From contig NZ_CP029185.2 in the NCBI RefSeq assembly GCF_003096015.2, positions 2,886,001 through 2,950,000 on the forward strand: a DNA stretch of 64,000 nt, read 5' to 3'. The stretch is from Limnobaculum parvum (lineage in GTDB: Bacteria > Pseudomonadota > Gammaproteobacteria > Enterobacterales > Enterobacteriaceae). The translations under genes were made by a program, and so were the position numbers. The notes under the pieces were generated by a model. That model did not search any database and was not told the DNA's origin. It saw only the letters and a list, made by a program, of their open reading frames with translations. How positions within the stretch are numbered: position 1 is the first letter of the stretch; every line of letters starts with the position of its first letter. This document shows, one piece after another, positions 27,914 to 36,834 of this stretch.

Positions 27914-29235
27914 TATATCCAATTGCAGAAAAATTGATAGTACGCCGCAACCTATTAGATAGTTATTTACCTGTTCGCAATGGAAATAATGATTTTAACT
28001 GGGATGTCGTAACGGGTTTTATTTTAAGTCATGCGTTACGCCTGCAAATGAAGATGTTTGACTTGGATCAGTTTAAAGAAAAATGTGAAGAACATTTTAC
28101 CTCTCAATTAGATGAACCCAACTTCTGGCCTGTACTAGAACGCATGTATTTCACTAATAAAGATATTCTCCGTGTATCACCTCTTTTTTTATTATTTCAT
28201 GCGCAACAGTTTACTGGCTCGGGTAAATCCAGCCTAGGCGCAGCAAACTGGCGATTAAGTTCTATTTTTGCCAGCTTAATGGGGAATTTTCACCTGCAAC
28301 AGCCAATTCAGGATCAACTCAACTTTATTGAACAACAGATGCTGGATGAACTAAAAGACAATCTTCAGCCATTTGAGAAAAACCCCTTTATTGATGAGCA
28401 GCCCTATTTACCTTATCTGGCTAAATGTTTTCAGGACGATCTAACTTTTCTATCAGAGCATCCCCAATACCTATTACAAGAATTGGGTAATACACTTCGT
28501 TTATATGCTTTTACCTATTGTACCCAACTAGCACTAAATTTGGATGACTGGCAAAGAGGTCAACCTAGAAGTAGAGGCCTATTTTTTATTCTTGATACGG
28601 AAAAAGCCAGTTCAGAACGAGAAAAAATAAAACGCTTTGGTTATAAGGTATTTGCCAATAACAGCAAACGATTATTTCCTATTCTATCCATGCTTGAAGT
28701 GCTGCAATGGGACAAAGAAAAGAAACGGCCATTGTGGCAGGTCTATCAGGACACGTTAGCCTATCCTGATCAAGGTTCTGTTTTAGAAAAACTCAATGAA
28801 TATCTAAATCAATTTATTCAAGACCGTGCTCTTAATCCTATTGATAAACCAGCTATGGATGTTGAAAGCGTTTTCCGTCAATTGCAACAAGTGGCTGAAG
28901 AGCAGTTCAATACTGAGCAATCCGACCGTGCTGACGTAAACCGTAAATATATCAAAGAATTAGAAAATAATATTTGTAGTGACTTTATTCAGCTGCGTGG
29001 ACGAGCAGGAAAGGTACTGGTCTTAAATCAAGATCGCTTACTTTTACTCACGAATCTAACTATTGGAAAAAATAAGAAACTAAGACTCCATGAACTATTG
29101 TGCGGTTTTAAACAACGCGGGTTTTATTTCGATAACCAATCCACACAAACACTGGTTACGTTTTATGAACGTATGGGGAATGTTGAACGAATGAGTGATA
29201 GTGGAGACGCTGTATATGTCCGTAAAACTATATGA
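27910..29235 (+). CDS. dptG: DNA phosphorothioation-dependent restriction protein DptG
   Basis: A 441-residue protein of the DptG (DndG) family, with no recognisable catalytic motif. It is mostly alpha-helical with many aromatic and charged residues. Placement between dptF and dptH with overlaps on both sides supports the call. It is thought to act as a structural or DNA-binding subunit, but its role is not known in detail. Confidence 0.87.
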   Translation: MIYPIAEKLIVRRNLLDSYLPVRNGNNDFNWDVVTGFILSHALRLQMKMFDLDQFKEKCEEHFTSQLDEPNFWPVLERMYFTNKDILRVSPLFLLFHAQQFTGSGKSSLGAANWRLSSIFASLMGNFHLQQPIQDQLNFIEQQMLDELKDNLQPFEKNPFIDEQPYLPYLAKCFQDDLTFLSEHPQYLLQELGNTLRLYAFTYCTQLALNLDDWQRGQPRSRGLFFILDTEKASSEREKIKRFGYKVFANNSKRLFPILSMLEVLQWDKEKKRPLWQVYQDTLAYPDQGSVLEKLNEYLNQFIQDRALNPIDKPAMDVESVFRQLQQVAEEQFNTEQSDRADVNRKYIKELENNICSDFIQLRGRAGKVLVLNQDRLLLLTNLTIGKNKKLRLHELLCGFKQRGFYFDNQSTQTLVTFYERMGNVERMSDSGDAVYVRKTI

Positions 29236-32200
29236 AACCTATTTAGCCCAGACATTTATTGAATGGGTTAGCCGTGATATTCAAGCCGGGGAACGATATG
29301 ACTTTAAATCCCCAGATGCCAATAATGCATTAAAACTCTATAAGGCCTTTGTTGAGTTATCCGGTGAAAATTCAATAATGTTAGCTGAGCAGAATTTCCA
29401 TTATATTCTGTGTAATGACATCCGACTTATTCCTGTATTACATGGGGATAGTGAACCAGCATTTACTGAAAATTATATATCCCATCTACGCGATCAATTT
29501 TCTAATAGTGACGAATCATTCAAAGATGTAGCATTGCTGATTATTCATAACAGCATGTTAGATACTTTGCTTAATAGTGCAAAAGACGTCGCAGCATCAG
29601 GGGCAATTTGGCATCCTGAAACCTTCAGTTGCAAACTCAAAGAGTTAATTATGCCTGGTCGTAAAGATTATGCATTATCTTGTTGTTTGCTTGAAGACCA
29701 ACTAGCGATAACGCTTGATGAAGGAGCTACGGTTTTTAGCTTTGCACCATTATATCCTCTCTTAGATGACGGTAATCTTGACTTCACTGAATTAGAACTA
29801 TTTAAAGATGATGCGCTGTTGGACTTTGATAAAGAGCAGCTCCGAAACCGACTAAACGAAAATCGTAAACTTTATAGTTCAATTACAGAAAGCGTTGAAC
29901 GATATAGCGACCAACTAGAAAACGTACTGTCTGAATTTAGCCCTAAATTTATCCAACAACATTTCGTTGAAAATGACGACTGGCGTTCACTTGATTTTTC
30001 CGTTTATCGTGAAGAAATAAAAACCAACAATGAACAAAAATTAGTTCTGGATGATATTTCAATAATAGATGGCATTTTGTGGCAACGAGCAAAAAGCTCT
30101 ACAAAGGCAGGACAACGTGATTTCAGCTTACTAATACAAGTCCCTCAAGGGCAACAACAAGCGGAGTTATCATTTACCTTCATTGGTAATGACTTACAAG
30201 ATAAGCAAGTAAGAATTGCACATAACAACAAACTAAAGAAACAGCGCTTATGGCAAATAAGTCGTGCCGGTGGAAAATATTCGCGAATGAAAGTAGCCGT
30301 ACCATTCGATGGACATCCCTGTTTCTTTAGTCTTGAATTAGTCGATCGAGGAAACCGTGCTGAAGAATATAAATTTCGTCTATTAATCGTCCAAAAAGGC
30401 AGTTTTTGGTTAGAAGATATTAAGCATTGCTACCGTATAGAGCCAGGAAACGGACGGCTAACATTACAATTAGAAGAAAATAAATTACGTATTGCACAAT
30501 CCGGTGATGAAATTTGTACGTTAGATGAAAACATCAACGACATTGACTGTTCACAATACGCGCAATTAGATTTTGATACATTAGCAAATGAGTCTGAACT
30601 TATTGAATTCACGCTACTTTCAGGAGAAGACCGCCTACGTTTCAATATTGAAGGCTTAAGTGCGGAAGAAGTTCTGACTTTACCACTACTATTTGATCAA
30701 AACCGCATATCCAAGCTTTTCCGGGAAGATGGACATGCCGAATATAATCGAACTAAGCAACGCATCATTCTTGATAACACAGAACATCGCATCGTAGGTG
30801 TCCGTCTGCAGCTACTAGAGCTGGAAGCTACAATGGTAGAACAACAGCTTCTTTATGTTGGTAAAAATCACCATTCTTTTACACTTAACGACATACAAAC
30901 TGATCATCCAAATTTATATCATGCCTACCAAGAACTATTTGCTTATTATCAACGTTATAACTCTTTGCCTAGTCTAGTTTCATGGTCAGAAAGCTACTGC
31001 CTATTAATCAACAAGGTATTGGTAGCCTATGAACAAGTGCTACTAAATATTGCGCCTTATCAGGTACTCAGTGAACAAGATAAATCACTGTTACGCTTAG
31101 GTACTTATTATCATGAAGACCCTGATTTTTTTGAACATAGAGAACGTCTTTCACCTTTGCATCCACTGATTTTGGCTTATCATCTACAACTAGTAGAAGC
31201 TATCAGAGCCGAATTTAAGCAGCATTCATCAACATCTTTTGCCGAACTACCCGACATAACGTTGGATCGTTTAATCGCCTCAGGACTAATGCCATTTGTT
31301 TATCACAGTGAGCACGAATATGCTCAACTACAACCCGTTGCTGAAAACCGCTTCTGGATTGATATTGTACCGCAACGAGGTATGAGCCATGACTATGTGA
31401 AACGGTTAGTCAAAGATAAGCTTAATGAATTTACTGATGCGTATGCTCGGCTATTTTATGGTGCGGGTAATAGTGCTCTAATAATTAATGCAATCAATCA
31501 AGGGAAAGCTAAGGAATTATTTATAGGTTTAGTGGATTATTTTAAACAAGAAAAAGAAAACGCGACACCAATACACGTTAACTGCTATGACGAACATCTA
31601 ATACAGAATACGTTTGATGATTTTGCAGAAAGCGGGTCTTATGAGCAGCTAAAAGATAACTTAGGCCTGAATAGTGGCGCGTGGCGAACTGATGCTGATA
31701 TGCTAATTGACCTAATGCGTAGTCGCCTAACCTTCAGCAAATTCACCACTCCACCAGAAAATGAAAAGCTAGCTTATGCTCATTTAGCATTTTTCAGTAA
31801 CATTGCGCCTGTAGATTGTAGAAGTATCAATATAGACAAAGCACCAAGTGGAGTCTTATGTCATGGACTCATCGCTGGAGAAGGTTCAGAGACACAGTCT
31901 GATGCCTATTTTACCGCCTTTGGCTTACGGCAAGTAAATACTGAGCCTTATTCAACTTTACGGCTTGCGAAGCTATTAGGAACCTTATGGCAGCCGGCTC
32001 GCCAGAGCAATAGCCAATACCAAGGTCAAAGCCTAGGGTTGGCGGTTAGTGCCAACTTCAAAGAGTTATTAACCCGGTCTTATGACAGCTCACTTTGGAC
32101 TACCATAATAGACCCTAAAGTCACTCTTGATTTTTTCACCAACCAAAAAGGAGTAGTGCTTATCCACTACTCCGATCAATACACCAGCTGTGCTGGGTAT

Positions 32201-34324
32201 GATGCAGTCACCGTAACTAAACAGGTAAGCCTGTTTAAACAATTACTCCAGATGGAAAACACCGAAAAGCAGGAAAGTAAAATCGATGGTGAGCAACTAC
32301 TTTCTGAATTTAATGCTTTCAATGGTGAGTGGTTACTGAGAATGTTGCGCTCCAATGATAAAGAACGCAAAGAAAAGCACGGCATTATCGGTGCCTACAA
32401 ATTTACACAAGCAATGCTACGCCATTCCGATATTTGCTGGATCCCACTTTCCGTAGCTGAGATGATCCGGGTATCTGGCAACGTAGGGCTTAGAATGAAA
32501 GAAAGCGAGTTCTCTCGCCAGTTACATGGTTACCGCAAAGGTGCCATCTCAGATGATGTTCTATTTGTTGGTTTTAAGGATGGCAAGCTATTTTTACTCC
32601 CCTTAGAAGTTAAGACCGGAGTTAGACCTGATTATAAATATGCAGGTCAGCAAGCCCGCGAACTAAAACGTTATTTACAGCAAGATATTCTGGGCAAAAC
32701 AACGTTAGCATCACAGCTGTATCGCGCGTTATTTATTCGCCAGATATTAATGCAAGTAGAGAAATTGCAGATCTATGGTGTATTAAATAGTTCAGCTCTT
32801 GAACCGTTCCTTGCTAATCGCGAATGGTGGCTGACAGGAGAATATCAACTAGGTGAATTACCGGATTATATTAACGGTATTGTATTGGCACATGTCAGTA
32901 ACGGCAGCTGTTTTGAACCATCCTGGAAAGAAACCGAAGATCGAATCTTACAGATCGAGCTACCTTATACGCTACTTTCATCCTTAATTGCAGCACGAAC
33001 TAATACACAATGGGAAGTGCTAATGGAACGCTATCACGTTCCAGAGAAATATCAGCTTAAACCTAACAGTGAAATGAGTGTATTCGAGGCAAAACTTGAT
33101 GAATTATTGGCAGTGCTAGAAATTGAACCGATTTCTGAGTCAGTGCAAGTTAACATTCCAGTAGATAAAAGTGAATCGCCGCAACCAACTGTAATATCTG
33201 ATGAGCCACTGCAGGTATTATTTGGCCACGAGTCATTACATCAAACCCCTCTTTATTGGGAACCAACGAATACCGCCAAATTTATGAATACCAATACCGG
33301 CATCATTGGCACAATGGGTACTGGCAAAACACAATTCACTAAATCAGTGGTTACACAACTTATACGTAGCCAACCAAATAATGTTGCTGGAGCGCCTATT
33401 GGTCTACTCATTTTTGACTATAAATCAGACTATATAGATGAAGCGTTTATAGCAGCAACTGGAGCAAAAAAATATCGCTTGTCTTTACTACCTTATAATC
33501 CGTTATCTCTATTTGGCGATATGCCTATGCTACCGAGGCATACAGCGATGGGATTCGCAGAGACGATGGGCCGAGCTTACAATTTGGGTGTTAAACAACG
33601 AATGAAGCTCATCACCCTAGTGATGGAATGTTACGAAGCTGCTGGAATTTCCGCTAAAGACAGTTCTACATGGGGCTTAACAGCTCCAACAATTGAAGAT
33701 ATCTGGCAACGGTATATCACGCAGGATAAAGTCGAAGAAGATTCACTGTATGCAGCTCTATACAACCTTGCTGATTTCCAGATTTTTGAAACAAACCCAG
33801 AGAATATGGTGAGCTTATATGATTTGCTCACTGGCGTTACAGTTATTGAGTTGTCTGGTTATTCAGAGGAAATTCAAAATCTAGTGGTAGCCCTAACTCT
33901 AGATTTGTTTTATGCCCAGATGCAAAAACGCGGCAAGCCGATAATCCAAGGCGATTACCGCCAGATGACAAAAATGATTTTGGTTGATGAAGCCGATAAC
34001 TTTATGCGTCAAGACTTCCCTAGTTTACGTAAAATTCTTAAAGAAGGCCGTGAGTATGGCGTAGGAGTAATTCTATCTACACAGGAGATCACTCACTTTA
34101 AGACTGGGGATAATAATTACGCCTCTTATATTTTGACCTGGGTTATCCACCGAGTATCAGAGATTAAAAATACCGATATTAAGGCGGTATTTAATGTTGA
34201 TGATAAGAATGAACAAGAATCATTAATGGGCCAAGTTCGACAATTAGATAAGCATTTTAGCCTGTATATTGATGGTGATAAGAAGGTGAAGAAAATGCGG
34301 GATAAGGCATTTTGGGAGCTATAA
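29216..34324 (+). CDS. dptH: DNA phosphorothioation-dependent restriction protein DptH
   Basis: A 1702-residue protein. The long N-terminal part has no clear motif. The C-terminal third is a HerA/FtsK-like translocase with Walker A GTMGTGKT near residue 1365 and Walker B ILVDEAD near 1590. I start at ATG 29216, which has GGAG 10 bases upstream and overlaps the dptG end by 20 bases; the frame is open 7 codons further. It is expected to supply motor activity for restriction. Two further genes follow with gaps of 0 and 4 bases, an unusual extension of the operon. Confidence 0.9.
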   Translation: MSVKLYETYLAQTFIEWVSRDIQAGERYDFKSPDANNALKLYKAFVELSGENSIMLAEQNFHYILCNDIRLIPVLHGDSEPAFTENYISHLRDQFSNSDESFKDVALLIIHNSMLDTLLNSAKDVAASGAIWHPETFSCKLKELIMPGRKDYALSCCLLEDQLAITLDEGATVFSFAPLYPLLDDGNLDFTELELFKDDALLDFDKEQLRNRLNENRKLYSSITESVERYSDQLENVLSEFSPKFIQQHFVENDDWRSLDFSVYREEIKTNNEQKLVLDDISIIDGILWQRAKSSTKAGQRDFSLLIQVPQGQQQAELSFTFIGNDLQDKQVRIAHNNKLKKQRLWQISRAGGKYSRMKVAVPFDGHPCFFSLELVDRGNRAEEYKFRLLIVQKGSFWLEDIKHCYRIEPGNGRLTLQLEENKLRIAQSGDEICTLDENINDIDCSQYAQLDFDTLANESELIEFTLLSGEDRLRFNIEGLSAEEVLTLPLLFDQNRISKLFREDGHAEYNRTKQRIILDNTEHRIVGVRLQLLELEATMVEQQLLYVGKNHHSFTLNDIQTDHPNLYHAYQELFAYYQRYNSLPSLVSWSESYCLLINKVLVAYEQVLLNIAPYQVLSEQDKSLLRLGTYYHEDPDFFEHRERLSPLHPLILAYHLQLVEAIRAEFKQHSSTSFAELPDITLDRLIASGLMPFVYHSEHEYAQLQPVAENRFWIDIVPQRGMSHDYVKRLVKDKLNEFTDAYARLFYGAGNSALIINAINQGKAKELFIGLVDYFKQEKENATPIHVNCYDEHLIQNTFDDFAESGSYEQLKDNLGLNSGAWRTDADMLIDLMRSRLTFSKFTTPPENEKLAYAHLAFFSNIAPVDCRSINIDKAPSGVLCHGLIAGEGSETQSDAYFTAFGLRQVNTEPYSTLRLAKLLGTLWQPARQSNSQYQGQSLGLAVSANFKELLTRSYDSSLWTTIIDPKVTLDFFTNQKGVVLIHYSDQYTSCAGYDAVTVTKQVSLFKQLLQMENTEKQESKIDGEQLLSEFNAFNGEWLLRMLRSNDKERKEKHGIIGAYKFTQAMLRHSDICWIPLSVAEMIRVSGNVGLRMKESEFSRQLHGYRKGAISDDVLFVGFKDGKLFLLPLEVKTGVRPDYKYAGQQARELKRYLQQDILGKTTLASQLYRALFIRQILMQVEKLQIYGVLNSSALEPFLANREWWLTGEYQLGELPDYINGIVLAHVSNGSCFEPSWKETEDRILQIELPYTLLSSLIAARTNTQWEVLMERYHVPEKYQLKPNSEMSVFEAKLDELLAVLEIEPISESVQVNIPVDKSESPQPTVISDEPLQVLFGHESLHQTPLYWEPTNTAKFMNTNTGIIGTMGTGKTQFTKSVVTQLIRSQPNNVAGAPIGLLIFDYKSDYIDEAFIAATGAKKYRLSLLPYNPLSLFGDMPMLPRHTAMGFAETMGRAYNLGVKQRMKLITLVMECYEAAGISAKDSSTWGLTAPTIEDIWQRYITQDKVEEDSLYAALYNLADFQIFETNPENMVSLYDLLTGVTVIELSGYSEEIQNLVVALTLDLFYAQMQKRGKPIIQGDYRQMTKMILVDEADNFMRQDFPSLRKILKEGREYGVGVILSTQEITHFKTGDNNYASYILTWVIHRVSEIKNTDIKAVFNVDDKNEQESLMGQVRQLDKHFSLYIDGDKKVKKMRDKAFWEL

Positions 34325-35206
34325 ATGACTATTGTTAACGCGATAAAATCTGCTTTAGCTACTCTAGGTAAACCATCAACATATGAAGAGGTTTATCAAG
34401 AAATTCTCGATAAGAATCTATATGAGTTCGGAGCTAAAAATCCTAAATCTATAGTAAGGGGAAAACTAAGAATTCATACTTCAGGATTAAACTTTCCAAG
34501 TGCAAGTCAGCGTAAGTTTTTCAAAATACATTCAGGAAAAGGGAAGGATGCTTTATATATAAATTTAGATAATACTGTTTTAGAGGAAGTTGATGTTTCT
34601 CAGTTACCAACTACCACTCTAACAAAAATTGATAAAATATGTTTTTTATTAAAAAATAAAATAGAAAGATTTGTAGCTAACAAAGATGCTCATACGATTA
34701 CGTTGTGCGAGTGCCGTTGGATGCTTTTCGGTTCTTTTCTTCCTATCATTGTAGACTCTATATTTAGGGTTTGGTGCTTAAAAATAACATTACTCTCTGC
34801 TTTATCTGAAAATATAAAAGGTGGAGAGGTATTTCTATTTACATCGGCACTAATTACCCCTTTCTTTTTCTTTTTAGTTAAAAACTTATCAAGTAATAAC
34901 AAGGAAAATGAAGAACTTCCTTATATAGGATATATATTTGCTTTAACTATCGTTTCATTGGTAGCCGGGTTGGGTGCTTTTATTTATTACAGAACCGGTG
35001 CCATTTTAGCAACAAGTGAGCAAGGTAGGATGCAGGATATATTTTCAGCCAGACTCGGCGGATGGGCATGGGCAATATATTTCGCTTCTCTTTTAGTATG
35101 GTATTACTCTGCATATATGAGTAATAAATCTGCAAAAGCATATTCTAAAATAAGAAATTCTCAGGCTGATAAATTGTCTGAAGAATATAGTGAAGTTAGG
35201 GAGTAA
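34325..35206 (+). CDS. HARE-HTH domain protein with four predicted membrane helices
   Basis: A 293-residue protein starting immediately after the dptH stop. Residues 1-80 match the HARE-HTH winged helix (I-K-S-A-L-A-T-L-G-K-P-S-T-Y-E-E-V-Y-Q-E-I, then a conserved G-K-L-R and a F-F-K-I-H-S-G-K-G-K end), a domain often linked to DNA modification or restriction. After a linker there are about four hydrophobic segments, near residues 137-155, 175-192, 205-226 and 240-262. A membrane-anchored HARE-HTH in a Dpt operon is not something I know as described. Its role is unknown; a sensor or membrane tether is a guess. Confidence 0.75.
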   Translation: MTIVNAIKSALATLGKPSTYEEVYQEILDKNLYEFGAKNPKSIVRGKLRIHTSGLNFPSASQRKFFKIHSGKGKDALYINLDNTVLEEVDVSQLPTTTLTKIDKICFLLKNKIERFVANKDAHTITLCECRWMLFGSFLPIIVDSIFRVWCLKITLLSALSENIKGGEVFLFTSALITPFFFFLVKNLSSNNKENEELPYIGYIFALTIVSLVAGLGAFIYYRTGAILATSEQGRMQDIFSARLGGWAWAIYFASLLVWYYSAYMSNKSAKAYSKIRNSQADKLSEEYSEVRE

Positions 35207-35210
35207 TTAG

Positions 35211-36416
35211 ATGAAATCCATAAAAATAAAAGCATTGAAAGTCTCTCAGCCTATTGGTGAGTTTTATTGTGGTAAAATTAAAGCTAGTGATCTAGTCAGA
35301 ATCACTTTTTCAGATGTTCGGCGTATGTCTGACTCAGAAAATCGTGAACTTGATGATTATATTGGCATTCAACGTCCATTAATTGAGTCTAGAGTTAAAG
35401 CCATTCGAAGTTTCATTTCAGGCGTTGACTCATCCTTTCCGAATTCAATAATAATAGCAATGAGTTCTGATAATGTTTCTTGGAATGAAGATAATGGTGA
35501 TTTTATTATTACACCTAATGATGATGGTGATTTTAATAAACTAGCCAAAATATTAGATGGACAACATAGGATTGCTGGGTTTGATGAAGACAATGTGACA
35601 TTTGTAAATGAAGTTGGAGAAGAATCAGAATTCGAATTATTAGTTACAGTTTTTGTTGATGCTGATATTTCAACACAAGCAAATGTCTTCTCTACAGTTA
35701 ATTTGGCTCAAACTAAAGTTAATAAGAGTTTAGTCTATGATTTAGAGTCTTTAGCTTATTCCAGAAGTCCGGAAAAAACTTGCCATGATATTGCAGTTCT
35801 TTTAAACAAAGAAAAACAGGGCCCATTTGAAAAAAGAATCAAGAGATTAGGCGTCGCTACACCGAAAGTATTGAATGAGACGCTAACACAAGCAGCTTTT
35901 GTGGAAAATCTTCTGAGATTAATAACATTTGATGCAAAATCAGATCGTAACTATTTCTTAGCTAAAGAAAAAGGAGGGAAAGCTTCCAAGGATTATAACC
36001 TTGAAAAAATTGATGAAAAAAACTTTATTAAATATCCGTTACGTAAGAGTTTCATCTCTGAGAAAGATTCCGTAATAGCAGCAAATGTATCTAATTTTTT
36101 CAGTGCAGTAATGTCCCTCTGGCCAAATGCGTGGGAAAAATCAAATAAAGCATCATCTTTAAATAAAACCATAGGATTAATAGCTCTTTTTAGAGTTCTA
36201 AAAGACATTCTGTCTTATATGAATGAAAGATACGGTGTCAATGCTTTAAGGATATTATCAATAGACGACTATTATCAAATAATTGATGGTGGAGATCTTG
36301 ATGAAGAAGAATTCATGCAATTAGATGCCGTATCTAAAAGCGCTAAAATAATCTATGACATGATTTGTGATAACTTAGCACTTTATGAAGATGAAGATGA
36401 AGATGAAGATGCTTAA
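35211..36416 (+). CDS. DGQHR-domain protein related to DndB
   Basis: A 401-residue protein with I-L-D-G-Q-H-R near residue 120, the mark of the DGQHR family that includes DndB. Flanking family features are the N-terminal R-P-L-I-E-S-R-V and a F-S-T-V-N-L-A-Q-T segment near 160. It is distinct from the DndB encoded at 40463. The tail is strongly acidic (EDEDEDEDA) and encoded by four perfect GAAGAT repeats. It is 4 bases after the HARE-HTH gene, hence co-transcribed with dptFGH. A regulatory or DNA-binding role is inferred from DndB. Confidence 0.78.
   Translation: MKSIKIKALKVSQPIGEFYCGKIKASDLVRITFSDVRRMSDSENRELDDYIGIQRPLIESRVKAIRSFISGVDSSFPNSIIIAMSSDNVSWNEDNGDFIITPNDDGDFNKLAKILDGQHRIAGFDEDNVTFVNEVGEESEFELLVTVFVDADISTQANVFSTVNLAQTKVNKSLVYDLESLAYSRSPEKTCHDIAVLLNKEKQGPFEKRIKRLGVATPKVLNETLTQAAFVENLLRLITFDAKSDRNYFLAKEKGGKASKDYNLEKIDEKNFIKYPLRKSFISEKDSVIAANVSNFFSAVMSLWPNAWEKSNKASSLNKTIGLIALFRVLKDILSYMNERYGVNALRILSIDDYYQIIDGGDLDEEEFMQLDAVSKSAKIIYDMICDNLALYEDEDEDEDA
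36387..36410 (+). repeat. Four tandem GAAGAT repeats in the DGQHR gene
   Basis: Four identical hexamers encode Glu-Asp pairs in the C-terminal tail. Because the unit is a multiple of three, slippage would change tail length without breaking the frame. Confidence 0.9.
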
Positions 36417-36435
36417 TAACTAGTTACTAATTGCA

Positions 36436-36465
36436 AAATCGATTGCTCTTTTGAGCAATCGATTT
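36436..36465. terminator. Bidirectional hairpin between DGQHR gene and dndE
   Basis: A perfect 13-bp stem AAATCGATTGCTC with a TTTT loop sits between the converging operons. T-rich DNA follows at 36471. Confidence 0.75.
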
Positions 36466-36480
36466 CTGCATTTTATCTAG

Positions 36481-36834
36481 CTAAAGGCTATTTACTAATT
36501 GCGTCAAACTACGATAATTCCTTAATGCTGCAATCCCATCTTCAACATGCGCTGCCCACACCTTCCCCATTTCCTTATCTTCCATCTGAGGGTAAAGCAT
36601 TTTTAATAGCAGCTCCGTAGTCTGTAGAGTTTCACCCAGCCACGTAATTTTATCCAATACTAAAGAACCATCCAATTTCTTATTATCCCGTTCAGGTGAA
36701 TAACGAAACTCAGTTTCGACTGAACGAAAAAATGCTAAACGTGCTGCAACATTGGGGGTGATTCCAGTATAACCTTTCAATTTTCTAAGTTGTTCTTCAG
36801 TCTGACGACTGAGCTGCATTCTATTCGGGAGCAT
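36481..36834 (-). CDS. dndE: DNA sulfur modification protein DndE
   Basis: A 117-residue protein of the DndE family, a small tetrameric protein that binds nicked DNA during phosphorothioation. It starts MLPNRMQLSRQTEEQLRKLK, with the family's ribbon-helix-like N terminus and the TGITPNVAARLAFFRS segment. The ATG shares a base with the dndD stop (TGATG) and has AGGAGG nearby; a TTG one codon upstream is less likely. It is the last gene of the dndBCDE operon. Confidence 0.9.
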   Translation of the reverse strand: MLPNRMQLSRQTEEQLRKLKGYTGITPNVAARLAFFRSVETEFRYSPERDNKKLDGSLVLDKITWLGETLQTTELLLKMLYPQMEDKEMGKVWAAHVEDGIAALRNYRSLTQLVNSL

